From Clostridioides sp. (lineage in GTDB: Bacteria; Bacillota; Clostridia; Peptostreptococcales; Peptostreptococcaceae), in assembly GCA_031261505.1 (NCBI GenBank), contig JAISJN010000008.1, positions 1 to 64,000 on the forward strand: a DNA stretch of 64,000 bases, in the 5' to 3' direction. A program made the translations under genes and the position numbers. The notes beneath the pieces are model-generated. The model saw only the letters and a program-made list of their open reading frames with translations, did no database searches and was not told the origin of the DNA. Shown here piece after piece: positions 8,269 through 17,070 of the stretch (positions are counted from its first letter, which is position 1; each line of letters starts with the position of its first letter).

Positions 8269-8871
8269 TTAACTATTAATATGAATGTCCACTAATAAAC
8301 TATTCATAACAAGTTTTACATCGTTGAGTCCAGCCTCTATAAGGTCGTAACTACCATTGTGAATACACCAGTCGTAGATTACACCTCTTGAAGTCCTCAA
8401 TATATGTTCCACGACATCATCTATATCGCTTACGGCGCTAAATTCATTTGAGCTTATTCCAGTTTCTATATATTTTTTTAAAGCCTTATAGATATACCTC
8501 TCACTGTCTATCATCGAATGGTTCTCCGTCGTCAATTGATATTTAAAAATCATCGTCGGTATCACGATGCCATCCGAAATAGAGTATTCTAATTCATTAT
8601 TTATAATAAAAATAATAGCCTCTTTGTTTGAAGAGAAAGATATATCTGTGAGCAGTTCTTGCAGCACAGTGTCGAAACTGAAAAACGCGTCTTGAATGAC
8701 ATCTTCCTTCGACGAAAAATAATAGTAGAATGTGCCTATAGATACCCCACATGCCTCGCAAATATCTCGTATCTTAACATCTTCATAGATATTTTCACCA
8801 AACAACTTCATCGTGGTTGAAATAATTTTCTCTCTTGTTTCAAGAGCCTGTTTTTTTCTACTAGTGAGCAT
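8269..8871 (-). CDS. TetR/AcrR-family transcriptional regulator
   Basis: A 200-residue one-component regulator. The helix-turn-helix is at residues 13-58 (GVSIGTFYYYFSSKEDV is the classic recognition-helix end). The C-terminal ligand domain is unassigned. It lies downstream of the OYE-type reductase on the same strand with its own promoter region that contains matched half-sites (8889-8987), consistent with autoregulation and control of the reductase. The ligand may be a substrate of that reductase (inference). Confidence 0.85.
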   Translation of the reverse strand: MLTSRKKQALETREKIISTTMKLFGENIYEDVKIRDICEACGVSIGTFYYYFSSKEDVIQDAFFSFDTVLQELLTDISFSSNKEAIIFIINNELEYSISDGIVIPTMIFKYQLTTENHSMIDSERYIYKALKKYIETGISSNEFSAVSDIDDVVEHILRTSRGVIYDWCIHNGSYDLIEAGLNDVKLVMNSLLVDIHINS

Positions 8872-8888
8872 ATTGCCTCCTGACTTCT

Positions 8889-8987
8889 GTCTATGACTTG
8901 AAAAACTTAAAACAAAAGCCCATAGACAATCTATCTTATGATTTATATATTATACTTAATATAATAACATAGGATAATCGTCTATGG
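8889..8987. promoter_or_regulatory. Candidate TetR operator cluster
   Basis: Three related half-sites: GTCTATG (8889-8895), CCATAGAC (8920-8927) and GTCTATGG (8980-8987), giving two inverted pairs. They lie immediately upstream of the TetR start at 8871 and around its likely promoter (TATA-rich 8941-8965). Confidence 0.55.
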
Positions 8988-9028
8988 ACTAATTAATAAC
9001 TTTTATTTAAGTGGTTTGTAGCTTTAAA

Positions 9029-11038
9029 TTAAATATTTCTAGCTATTTCAAATGCATCCCAGATAGCGTACATTATATTATGGACATTTTTGCTGTCGCC
9101 GACTAAGTAAAGTTCTTTTTTAGACATTTTTATCTCGTCAAACAGCGAATGCTCACTCTTATATCCAATTGCACTTATGATAGTATCAGCATTTACAGTT
9201 TCTTTAGAGCCGTCTTTTTTAAGGACTACGAGTCCTTCTTCGTTTATACTATCAGCCCTTGTCTCTGTAAATATTTCTACTTTATTGAACTTGAGAAGAT
9301 CTTTTAACATATCGTAGTTTGCAAAGCACATGCTCTCTTCTCCACCTAAGATTTGGTCTGTAAGTTCGACTATACTTACTTTTTTACCACTCTGTGCTAG
9401 AGAAAGCCCTAGTTCAGCTCCTACTAGTCCCGCTCCTATAATAACTACTTCGTCGCCTACCCTATCTAAATGCATAGATGCTTCAAGGCCGTTTAGGAAG
9501 TTGTTCTTTTCTGCACCGTCTAAGTTTATCTGAATAGGTGTCGCACCGGTTGCAACTATTACAACGTCGTAATCAGAATCCTCGATTGTAGACTTATCGG
9601 CACGTGTATTCATCCTTACATCGACATTTAAATTCTTTAATTGATTTTCGTACCATTTAACTAATTTGCGGTCATTGACTTTAAATGAAGGCACTCCTCC
9701 TGGTATTAGGCTTCCACCCAATCTATCGCTTGCTTCTAACAATGTAGGCAGATGACCTCTTTCAGCTAGGACGCGAGCTGCTTCCATACCAGAAACACCA
9801 CCGCCTATTATTAGCACTTTTTTAGCTCTATCACAGGCTACTAGTTTGTGTTCCTTTTCATTTGCACAAGATGGATTGACTGCACATGATATAGGAAGTC
9901 CTTGTTTAAGTCTTCCAAGACATCCATCGTGACAAGATAGACAAGGTCTTATATTTTCTATTTTGTCCATTCTTATTTTATTTGGAATCTCTGCATCTGC
10001 AAGTAGAGGTCTTCCTAGACCTATCATATCAGCGCTACCGTCGTGAATTGCGTTGATAGCTAAATCTGGATCGTCCATATGACCTGCCACCATGACTGGT
10101 ACGTCAACCACTTCCTTAACTTCTTTTGCGTATTCTAGATACATTCCGTCCTTGAAATACATAGGCGGATGGTTCCAGTACCAAGAGTCGTATGTTCCAC
10201 AGTCGACATTTAAGGCATCGTAACCAGCATCCACTAAATACTTAGCTGCTTTTTTACCTTCTTCTACATCTCTACCCTTTTCTTCAAATGATTCACCAGG
10301 TAGACCACCCTGTCTGATCTCTTTTATAAATCCTTTTACTGAATATCTAAGAGATACTGGAAAATCTTTTCCGCACGCTTTCTTTATCCCCTGAACAATT
10401 TCGACAGCAGCCCTATATCTATTTTCAAAACTTCCGCCGTATTTATCAGTTCTTCTATTAAAGAGTTCCATAGTAAATTGATCTAGTAAATAACCTTCGT
10501 GGACTGCGTGGATCTCTACCCCATCATAACCGCTTTTCTTGGCTATAACAGCGCCCATGATAGTGTCTTTGATGAGCGATTCTACCTCTTCAGTAGTCAA
10601 TTCTCTATGTATTACATTCGGGTTCCATCTGTTCTCAACTTCTGAAGGAGCAACTCTACCAGCACCACCAGATATAGCGGCTGGAACCATAGCTCTACCA
10701 AATCCAAATCCCAGTTGAAGGAAGATCTTTGAATTATAAGCGTGAACTTTTTCGCACATAACAGCTGCAGATTGGAAGAAGGCTGCATTGTTCACATTTA
10801 GCACACCTATACCAGGAGTACCAAACGCCTCTACAGTTTTCTCAACCTTTGTTATGCCTGTTATGATTAAACCAGTACCTCCCTTTGCTCTTTGTGCATA
10901 GTATTCTATCGCCTTATCAGTATACGAACCCTGTGCATCTGTCATACCTACAGCACCCATAGGAGCCATGAAAAATCTGTTTGGAATCTCGCAGGTTCCA
11001 ATGTTTATTGGACTGAATAAATCTTTGTATTTACTCAT
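9029..11038 (-). CDS. NADH:flavin oxidoreductase / 2,4-dienoyl-CoA reductase-type flavoprotein
   Basis: About 669 residues. Residues 1-340 form an OYE-type FMN barrel (SPINIGTCEIPNRF, YDGVEIHAVHEGYLLDQF). A 4Fe-4S motif C-x2-C-x3-C-x11-C follows (CLSCHDGC to ISCAVNP). The C-terminal half has two dinucleotide folds (GGGVSGMEAA and GAGLVGAELG) for FAD and NAD(P)H. The family reduces activated C=C bonds in enoyl-CoA, bile acids or plant enones in the cytoplasm. ATG 11038 is preferred over 11041 because AAAGGGGG then has normal spacing. A near-consensus promoter with an overlapping dyad lies upstream, and a TetR gene lies downstream. Confidence 0.9.
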   Translation of the reverse strand: MSKYKDLFSPINIGTCEIPNRFFMAPMGAVGMTDAQGSYTDKAIEYYAQRAKGGTGLIITGITKVEKTVEAFGTPGIGVLNVNNAAFFQSAAVMCEKVHAYNSKIFLQLGFGFGRAMVPAAISGGAGRVAPSEVENRWNPNVIHRELTTEEVESLIKDTIMGAVIAKKSGYDGVEIHAVHEGYLLDQFTMELFNRRTDKYGGSFENRYRAAVEIVQGIKKACGKDFPVSLRYSVKGFIKEIRQGGLPGESFEEKGRDVEEGKKAAKYLVDAGYDALNVDCGTYDSWYWNHPPMYFKDGMYLEYAKEVKEVVDVPVMVAGHMDDPDLAINAIHDGSADMIGLGRPLLADAEIPNKIRMDKIENIRPCLSCHDGCLGRLKQGLPISCAVNPSCANEKEHKLVACDRAKKVLIIGGGVSGMEAARVLAERGHLPTLLEASDRLGGSLIPGGVPSFKVNDRKLVKWYENQLKNLNVDVRMNTRADKSTIEDSDYDVVIVATGATPIQINLDGAEKNNFLNGLEASMHLDRVGDEVVIIGAGLVGAELGLSLAQSGKKVSIVELTDQILGGEESMCFANYDMLKDLLKFNKVEIFTETRADSINEEGLVVLKKDGSKETVNADTIISAIGYKSEHSLFDEIKMSKKELYLVGDSKNVHNIMYAIWDAFEIARNI

Positions 11039-11060
11039 CATATGTCCCCCTTTATTTTAA

Positions 11061-11119
11061 TTGAACTTGTTCAGTGAACTTGTTAGTTGTAGTATAATCT
11101 ATAGATAATTTATTGTCAA
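11061..11119 (-). promoter_or_regulatory. Promoter and operator of the OYE-type gene
   Basis: On the - strand TTGACA (11119-11114), 17-base spacer, TATACT (11096-11091). The start site falls in a dyad at 11061-11085 with TTGAAC and GTTCA arms plus a repeated AACTTGTT. A repressor bound there would block transcription; the neighbouring TetR protein is the obvious candidate. Confidence 0.7.
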
Positions 11120-11210
11120 TAAGTTTTTGAAATTGTTTTCCTGATATATCTAGTCCTATCTATAAATTTTAAAAAATAGGAAAAATTTTTCAAAAATAAC
11201 ATAAAACCAA

Positions 11211-11239
11211 TTGACACTCTCAACGAAGAAGGGTAACAT
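11211..11239 (+). promoter_or_regulatory. Promoter of the first AbgB-like gene
   Basis: TTGACA (11211-11216), 17-base spacer, TAACAT (11234-11239). The 20 or so bases before the -35 and both boxes are almost identical to those at 31855-31883 before the paralogue. Confidence 0.75.
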
Positions 11240-11317
11240 GAGTTTAAGTTGATAATTCTATCTGAATATTTGTTTTATTGACTAATTAAGTAGTATATTA
11301 TAGAAAGAGGGATGATT

Positions 11318-12778
11318 ATGGAAAACGTAGAAGTAATGACTAAAGAACAGATAAACGAGTTTCTAGATGGAAAGTTTGATGAAATCTCAGGATTATCCGA
11401 TGCAATCTGGGATTGTGCCGAAACTGCATTTGAAGAGGAAAAATCAGCTGCTCTGATGATAGACATGCTTAAAAAACATGGTTTTGAAGTTGAAGAAAAT
11501 TTGGCTGACATTTGCACTTCGTTTTGCGCTACATATGGAAAAGTTTTCCCAACGATAGGAATCCTAGCAGAATACGACGCTCTTTTCAATTCTAGTCAAA
11601 AGGCAGGTATTGCCACAAGAGAGATTCTAGAAGAAGGCGGAAACGGTCACGGTTGTGGTCACAACCTTTATGCCGCTGGGTCGGTAGGTGCTGCAATAGC
11701 GTTAAAAGAATATCTACAACAAAATAATCTAGAAGGAACTGTAAAATTATTTGGCTGTCCAGGCGAAGAAGGTGGCTCAGGTAAGGCATTTATGGCTAGG
11801 GAGGGTGTATTCAACTCGGCTGACATTGCGTTAGGATGGCATCCAGCTGCTGCAAATGGAATTATGAGCGCAAGCAGTCTAGCAAATTACAATGTACTTT
11901 ATAAATTCAAGGGGATAGCTTCACATGCTGCAGCTGCTCCAGAACTTGGACGCTCTGCACTAGACGCAGTAGAACTTATGAATGTCGGAGTAAACTTCTT
12001 GAGAGAACACATTATCGACTCAGCTAGGATTCACTATGCTATTACCGATGCTGGAGGTAAATCTCCAAATGTTGTTCAGCCAACAGGTGAAGTTTCGTAT
12101 TTAATCAGGGCTCCAAAGAATCCACAAGTGGATGAAATATATAAACGAGTAAATAAAATAGCTGAGGGTGCAGCTCTTATGACAGAAACAGAATTGACAA
12201 TAGATTTCATAACAGCTTGCTCTAATGTTGTAAACAACTCAACGCTAGATAAAATCATGTACGAAAACTTAAAAAGTCTTCCAAAGATAGAATACACTCA
12301 AGAGGAAATGGACTTTGCACGCGATATAGATAAAACTAACCCAGATACCACAGCAGTAGGTACATTGCTAGGACTTTCTCCAATGGAAACAATCAAGATA
12401 GATAAAGAACTAGAGGGAAAAAATCTTTGCGATTTCGTACTCCCATACAATCCAGATGGACCTGAGGTGGTTATGGCAGGCTCTACTGACGTCGGCGATG
12501 TAAGCTGGAATATACCTACATCTCAACTAGTAACTACTTGCTTCTCAAAGAGCACACCTTTCCACACTTGGCAGGCAGTTGCTCAAAATAGAAGTTCAGC
12601 AGCGCATAAGGGAGCTCTACTAGCTGCTAAGGCAATTGCAGGATCTGCAATCGACGTTATAAACAATCCAAAGGTAATTGATGAAGCCAAGGCTGAACTC
12701 AAGACTAGATTAAATGGATACGAATATATTTCGGCTATACCTAAGGAAGTTAAACCTAGAAAGATGAGTCAATTATAA
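11318..12778 (+). CDS. AbgB-like M20 amidohydrolase (paralogue 1)
   Basis: A 486-residue zinc amidohydrolase resembling p-aminobenzoyl-glutamate hydrolase subunit B (about 480 residues). Motifs: GHGCGHN at 110-116, PGEEGG at 148-153, GWHP at 173-176, ITDAGGKSPNVVQP in the dimerisation domain and GSTDVGDVSW near the C-terminus. AAAGAGGG lies seven bases before ATG 11318; an upstream ATG at 11312 is too close. It is one of two paralogues here; the other is at 31961. No AbgA or AbgT partner is adjacent, so it may act alone on aminobenzoyl-glutamate, N-acyl amino acids or another amide. Confidence 0.88.
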   Translation: MENVEVMTKEQINEFLDGKFDEISGLSDAIWDCAETAFEEEKSAALMIDMLKKHGFEVEENLADICTSFCATYGKVFPTIGILAEYDALFNSSQKAGIATREILEEGGNGHGCGHNLYAAGSVGAAIALKEYLQQNNLEGTVKLFGCPGEEGGSGKAFMAREGVFNSADIALGWHPAAANGIMSASSLANYNVLYKFKGIASHAAAAPELGRSALDAVELMNVGVNFLREHIIDSARIHYAITDAGGKSPNVVQPTGEVSYLIRAPKNPQVDEIYKRVNKIAEGAALMTETELTIDFITACSNVVNNSTLDKIMYENLKSLPKIEYTQEEMDFARDIDKTNPDTTAVGTLLGLSPMETIKIDKELEGKNLCDFVLPYNPDGPEVVMAGSTDVGDVSWNIPTSQLVTTCFSKSTPFHTWQAVAQNRSSAAHKGALLAAKAIAGSAIDVINNPKVIDEAKAELKTRLNGYEYISAIPKEVKPRKMSQL

Positions 12779-12796
12779 TAACATTTCAGTTGGGTT

Positions 12797-12836
12797 AAAA
12801 CCTCCACCTCTATAGGTGGGGGTTTTCATTTTATTT
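12797..12836 (+). terminator. Intrinsic terminator of paralogue 1
   Basis: AAAACCTCCACCT (12797-12809), loop CTAT, AGGTGGGGGTTTT (12814-12826), then CATTTTATTT. The CCACCT-CTAT-AGGTGG core and the flanking TTTCAG motifs match the central hairpin of the dispersed repeat family, so this terminator may derive from it. Confidence 0.8.
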
Positions 12837-12837
12837 C

Positions 12838-13191
12838 AGTTCTCTCCTATCAATATTGTTTTACTATTATTTCACATCCACTATTCTAGTTGACTAATAC
12901 CTTAAAATGCTGTACAATGTTAGCGCGAACACGATTGTACTATTAGAAATTAATACTGAGTTTAAAGTATAAGCGATTGTATTAAAGTTTTATGTAAATA
13001 ATAAATCACATGGTGAAAACGTTTCGATTACTTGATTGAAACACAAGCAGCTTGATCGAAGTATAAGTATTAAATACTGATTGCTTGTGATGGTAATTGC
13101 TTTTGATGGTGATCACGTGGTGCTAGATTTATCTCAAGTTATAAATTTATAGTTCATAAAATTCAAATAAATTAAGATAAGGATGATGAAG
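12838..13191 (+). promoter_or_regulatory. Promoter and 260-base leader of the ABC exporter
   Basis: TTGACT (12890-12895), 17-base spacer, TACAAT (12913-12918), then about 260 untranslated bases. The leader holds small dyads (TTTCGAT...ATTGAAA near 13020; AGTATTAAATACT near 13066), a 16-base tandem pair at 13080-13095 and 13096-13111, and at 13123-13147 the right end of the dispersed repeat (ATCTCAAGTTATA). A nine-codon ATG frame at 13010 lacks a ribosome site. Confidence 0.55.
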
Positions 13192-14931
13192 ATGATTAAA
13201 CGACTTATAGAGTCCGTTCGCGAATACAAAAAAGCCTCCTTCAAAGCGCCGATATTTATGGTACTTGAGGTACTTATGGAGGTATCCATCCCGTTTTTGA
13301 TGGCGACATTGATCGACGAAGGCATTGCGAAAGGAAACATGAGCCATATCTTGAAAATAGGACTCATACTGATACTATTAGCCTTGCTGTCCATGACTTT
13401 CGGTATTCTAAGTGCACATTTCGCAGCAAAGGCTGCGGCTGGATTTGCATGTAACCTTAGGCACGATATGTACTACAATGTGCAAAACTTTTCATTTTAC
13501 AATATAGATAAATTTTCATCCTCTAGTATTGTAACCAGGCTTACCACAGATGTAACAAATGTACAAAATGCATTTCAAATGATCTTGAGAATGGCTGTGC
13601 GAGCTCCAATAATGTTGACTCTATCGCTCGCAATGTGTTTTCAGATAAATAATAGACTTTCATTGATATTTTTAGCAGTAGTGCCTATTTTGGGCGTAGG
13701 GTTATTTTTTATAGCAGGTAATGTGCATCCAATCTTTGTACGAGTATTTGATACCTACGACGTGCTGAACAATCTTGTACAGGAAAACCTGCGTGGTATT
13801 CGAGTTGTAAAATCCTATGTACGTGAAAGTCACGAAGAAGATAAATTCGGAGAGATATCAAAACTCATATACACGGATTTCTCAAAGGCAGAAAAACGTC
13901 TGGCGTTTAACATGCCTCTTATGCAGTTTTGTATGTACGGCACTTCCCTACTAATCTCGTGGATAGGTGCAAAATTAATTGTCAGTGGAGATATGTCGAC
14001 AGGTCAGTTGATGAGCGTAATCGGTTACTCAATGATGATTTTAATGAGTTTGATGATGTTGTCCATGGTATTTGTAATGATTATTGTCTCTCGTGCTTCT
14101 GCCGAACGTATTGTAGAGATACTTGATGAAAAATCAGATATTATAAATAACTCAGATCCTATATATAATATTGAAGACGGTAGCATTATTTTTAAAAACG
14201 TCGATTTCAGTTACGCCAAAGATATGGACAAACTCTGTCTCAGCGGAGTCGATTTCAAAATAGAATCTGGAGAAACAGTCGGAATACTCGGTGGAACAGG
14301 AAGTTCAAAAACCACCTTAGTACAGTTAATTCCTCGCCTATACGATGTTACTAGCGGCCAGGTGCTTGTCGGAGGTGTCGACGTTCGGGAATACGATATT
14401 GAAACGCTAAGAGAAGAGGTATCCGTCGTACTTCAAAAGAACGTCCTTTTCTCAGGCACTATTAAGGAAAATCTTAGATGGGGCGATGAAAATGCTAGTG
14501 ATGAAGAATTAATCAGGGTTTGTAAACTAGCTCAGGCTGACGAATTTATCCGAGAGTTCCCAGATGGATACGACACGTATATAGAGCAAGGGGGAACAAA
14601 TGTCTCTGGTGGACAAAAACAACGTTTATGTATTGCCCGTGCCCTACTCAAAAAACCAAAGGTTCTTATTTTAGACGATTCAACAAGTGCAGTGGATACA
14701 AAGACAGATTCTCAAATACGCCGTGCATTTAAGGATGAAATTCCAGATACCACTAAAATTATTATCGCACAGCGCATCGCTTCTATTCAGGACGCTGACA
14801 AGATCGTAGTGCTTGACGGAGGACGTATTTACGCAATTGGAACTCACGATGAACTTCTTGAGAGCAGTGAAATCTACAAAGAAGTTTGGGAATCTCAGAC
14901 AAAGGGAGGCGACTTCGATGAAGCAATCTAA
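13192..14931 (+). CDS. ABC exporter half-transporter, degenerate-site subunit
   Basis: About 579 residues: six membrane helices (1-310), then a nucleotide-binding domain. Walker A GGTGSSKTT is near residue 366, signature VSGGQ near 470, Walker B ends in D-D (ILDDSTSAVD near 493) where active subunits have D-E, and the switch histidine is replaced by glutamine (IIIAQRIAS near 526). These two changes mark the degenerate ATP site of heterodimeric multidrug exporters such as TM287/288 and LmrCD. AAGG at 13179-13182 favours ATG 13192; ATG 13183 is possible. It overlaps the next subunit by 14 bases. Confidence 0.85.
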   Translation: MIKRLIESVREYKKASFKAPIFMVLEVLMEVSIPFLMATLIDEGIAKGNMSHILKIGLILILLALLSMTFGILSAHFAAKAAAGFACNLRHDMYYNVQNFSFYNIDKFSSSSIVTRLTTDVTNVQNAFQMILRMAVRAPIMLTLSLAMCFQINNRLSLIFLAVVPILGVGLFFIAGNVHPIFVRVFDTYDVLNNLVQENLRGIRVVKSYVRESHEEDKFGEISKLIYTDFSKAEKRLAFNMPLMQFCMYGTSLLISWIGAKLIVSGDMSTGQLMSVIGYSMMILMSLMMLSMVFVMIIVSRASAERIVEILDEKSDIINNSDPIYNIEDGSIIFKNVDFSYAKDMDKLCLSGVDFKIESGETVGILGGTGSSKTTLVQLIPRLYDVTSGQVLVGGVDVREYDIETLREEVSVVLQKNVLFSGTIKENLRWGDENASDEELIRVCKLAQADEFIREFPDGYDTYIEQGGTNVSGGQKQRLCIARALLKKPKVLILDDSTSAVDTKTDSQIRRAFKDEIPDTTKIIIAQRIASIQDADKIVVLDGGRIYAIGTHDELLESSEIYKEVWESQTKGGDFDEAI

Positions 14932-16792
14932 AAGCAATATTAAAATCGACGGCAAGACCGTCAAACGCTTGTTGTCGTATATAACTGGCAAATACAGAGT
15001 TCTATTAGTAGCTGTGTTTATCTGTATAATTACATCTGCAGTCGCTGGTGTAATCGGCTCGATGTTTATTCAAAAATTGATCGACGATTACATCGCACCG
15101 CTTCTACTCATGGACGTGCCTGTATTTACTGGATTGATTCACGCACTTTTGATAATGGCGCTTATATATGCCATAGGTGTCTCCACTACCCTACTCTACA
15201 ATTGGCTTATGGTCGTGGTTGCACAGGGAACGCTAAAATCCATTCGTGATGATATGTTTTCGCATATGCAGAGTTTGCCTATTAAATACTTCGACACCCA
15301 TACTTTTGGCGACATCATGAGTCGATATACAAATGATACGGATACATTGAGACAGATGATAGCTATGAGTCTACCCCAATCGCTCTCATCTCTCGTCACA
15401 ATATTCGCTGTAACATTTGCAATGTTTGCTATCAATATTTGGATGACATTTCTAGTATTTATCACTGTCGGTCTAATGCTCTACATAGTCAAGACTATAG
15501 GTGGAAAATCCGTGAAGTTCTTTGTAAGACAACAGGAGACTCTCGGAGATTTAGATGGATTTATAGAGGAAATGATCAACGGGCAAAAAGTAGTAAAGGT
15601 ATTTTGTCATGAGGAACAGTCTAAGTCTGACTTCGATGAAAAAAACGACAAACTACGCCAGGAAACTACATCCGCAAATACTTTTGCAAACATCATCGGT
15701 CCAATTGTAGGAAATGTCGGTAATCTACAGTATGTATTCATTGGAGCAATTGGAGGTGCACTTGCAATAGGCGGTATTGGTGGAGTGACACTTGGCTCAA
15801 TAGCATCGTTTTTGATGTTATCAAAGAGTTTCAGTCAACCTATTGGGCAGATTTCTCAGCAACTAAACGCCGTGATCATGGCACTTGCTGGAGCTGGACG
15901 CATATTTGAACTTATAGATGAGAAACCAGAAGAAGACGACGGTTACGTAACATTAGTAAATGCCTGTCGCAAAGAAGGAGAACTTACTGAATGTCCTGAG
16001 CATACTGGTATATGGGCATGGAAGGTTCCAGGTAAAGACGGCAGTATAACTTACACTGAATTAAACGGCGACGTTCGCCTGTACGATGTCGATTTTGGAT
16101 ATGACGAAAATAAACTAGTTTTAAATAATATATCACTCTACGCTAAGCCAGGACAAAAAATAGCATTTGTCGGAGCAACTGGTGCTGGTAAGACAACTAT
16201 AACAAACTTAATAAACCGCTTTTACGATATAGACAGAGGTGAGATATTATTTGACGGTATAGATATTAAAAATATACAAAAGAATGCCCTTAGACGCTCA
16301 CTAGGAGTTATATTACAAGAAACCAATCTCTTCACAGGTACTGTCATGGACAATATCCGCTACGGAAGACTTGATGCCTCAGATGAAGATATCGTAAATG
16401 CAGCAAAACTAGCAAATGCACATGATTTCATCACCCGTCTTCCAGATGGATACCAGACGGTTATAGAAGGCGATGGAGGCAGTCTATCACAAGGACAGAG
16501 GCAGTTACTCTCTATAGCTCGTGCAGCTGTTGCCGACCCTCCAGTAATGATTATGGACGAGGCGACCTCAAGTATAGACACGAGAACGGAAACACTTGTT
16601 CAAAAAGGTATGGATGGACTTATGCGAGGACGCACCGTATTCGTAATCGCCCATAGGCTATCCACGGTACAAAATTCCAAGGCAATCATGGTTTTAGAAC
16701 ATGGACAGATAATTGAGCGCGGCGACCACGATGCATTAATTGCGGAAAAAGGAAAGTATTATCAACTCTATACAGGAGCATTTGCTGAATAA
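14918..16792 (+). CDS. ABC exporter half-transporter, catalytic subunit
   Basis: A 624-residue partner of the preceding subunit. GGGAGG at 14904-14909 sets the start at 14918, inside the end of the upstream gene; the longer frame from 14813 is not used. Six membrane helices are followed by an insert of about 40 residues (around 350-390, containing ACRKEGELTECPEHTG) common in LmrD/YheH-type subunits, then Walker A GATGAGKTT (418-426), signature LSQGQ (523), Walker B MDEATSS with the catalytic Glu, and switch His in IAHRLST (577). The heterodimer should export a hydrophobic drug, lipid or peptide; substrate unknown. Confidence 0.88.
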   Translation: MKQSKSNIKIDGKTVKRLLSYITGKYRVLLVAVFICIITSAVAGVIGSMFIQKLIDDYIAPLLLMDVPVFTGLIHALLIMALIYAIGVSTTLLYNWLMVVVAQGTLKSIRDDMFSHMQSLPIKYFDTHTFGDIMSRYTNDTDTLRQMIAMSLPQSLSSLVTIFAVTFAMFAINIWMTFLVFITVGLMLYIVKTIGGKSVKFFVRQQETLGDLDGFIEEMINGQKVVKVFCHEEQSKSDFDEKNDKLRQETTSANTFANIIGPIVGNVGNLQYVFIGAIGGALAIGGIGGVTLGSIASFLMLSKSFSQPIGQISQQLNAVIMALAGAGRIFELIDEKPEEDDGYVTLVNACRKEGELTECPEHTGIWAWKVPGKDGSITYTELNGDVRLYDVDFGYDENKLVLNNISLYAKPGQKIAFVGATGAGKTTITNLINRFYDIDRGEILFDGIDIKNIQKNALRRSLGVILQETNLFTGTVMDNIRYGRLDASDEDIVNAAKLANAHDFITRLPDGYQTVIEGDGGSLSQGQRQLLSIARAAVADPPVMIMDEATSSIDTRTETLVQKGMDGLMRGRTVFVIAHRLSTVQNSKAIMVLEHGQIIERGDHDALIAEKGKYYQLYTGAFAE

Positions 16793-16797
16793 AATAG

Positions 16798-16826
16798 ATC
16801 CACACCTACGAGGGTGTGGATTTTTT
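16798..16826 (+). terminator. Terminator of the ABC exporter operon
   Basis: ATCCACACC (16798-16806) pairs with GGTGTGGAT (16813-16821), followed by TTTTT. Confidence 0.9.
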
Positions 16827-16857
16827 ATGCTAATTTACTTCTAAGTACAGTTAATTG

Positions 16858-16910
16858 ATTGCTAAAATGAGCTTTATGCCCGCCACCGATGTAGTTGGGC
16901 ATTTATATAA
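16858..16910 (+). repeat. Dispersed repeat, partial copy
   Basis: AAAATGAGCTTTATGCCCGCCACC...GGGCATTTATAT matches the central part of the family; the left hairpin and the right end are missing. Confidence 0.55.
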
Positions 16911-16934
16911 AATTATATACGAATATTTAAAAAA

Positions 16935-17024
16935 TTCTTATTAGAATATATTGTAAATAAGAATTCAGTATGGTATAGTTAGGATAATAATAGTTAGTAT
17001 GCTAAACATTACTATCCTAACTAT
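16935..17024 (+). promoter_or_regulatory. Promoter with two inverted repeats before the acyl-CoA dehydrogenase gene
   Basis: TTGTAA (16951-16956), 17-base spacer, TATAGT (16974-16979). A first dyad TTCTTATT/AATAAGAA (16935-16942 and 16957-16964) spans the -35. A second with perfect 12-base arms (16975-16986 and 17013-17024) overlaps the -10 and start site. Both look like operator or attenuator elements. Confidence 0.6.
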
Positions 17025-17070
17025 TATCACAATAACAGTATTAAATTAATTAGGGAAGGATGAATTTATT

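Noticed and set aside
13010-13039. Nine-codon leader peptide before the exporter
   Set aside because: The ATG has no Shine-Dalgarno sequence and the peptide has no regulatory amino-acid run.
12838-13191. Known riboswitch before the ABC exporter
   Set aside because: I could not match the leader to any conserved aptamer core; only short dyads are present.
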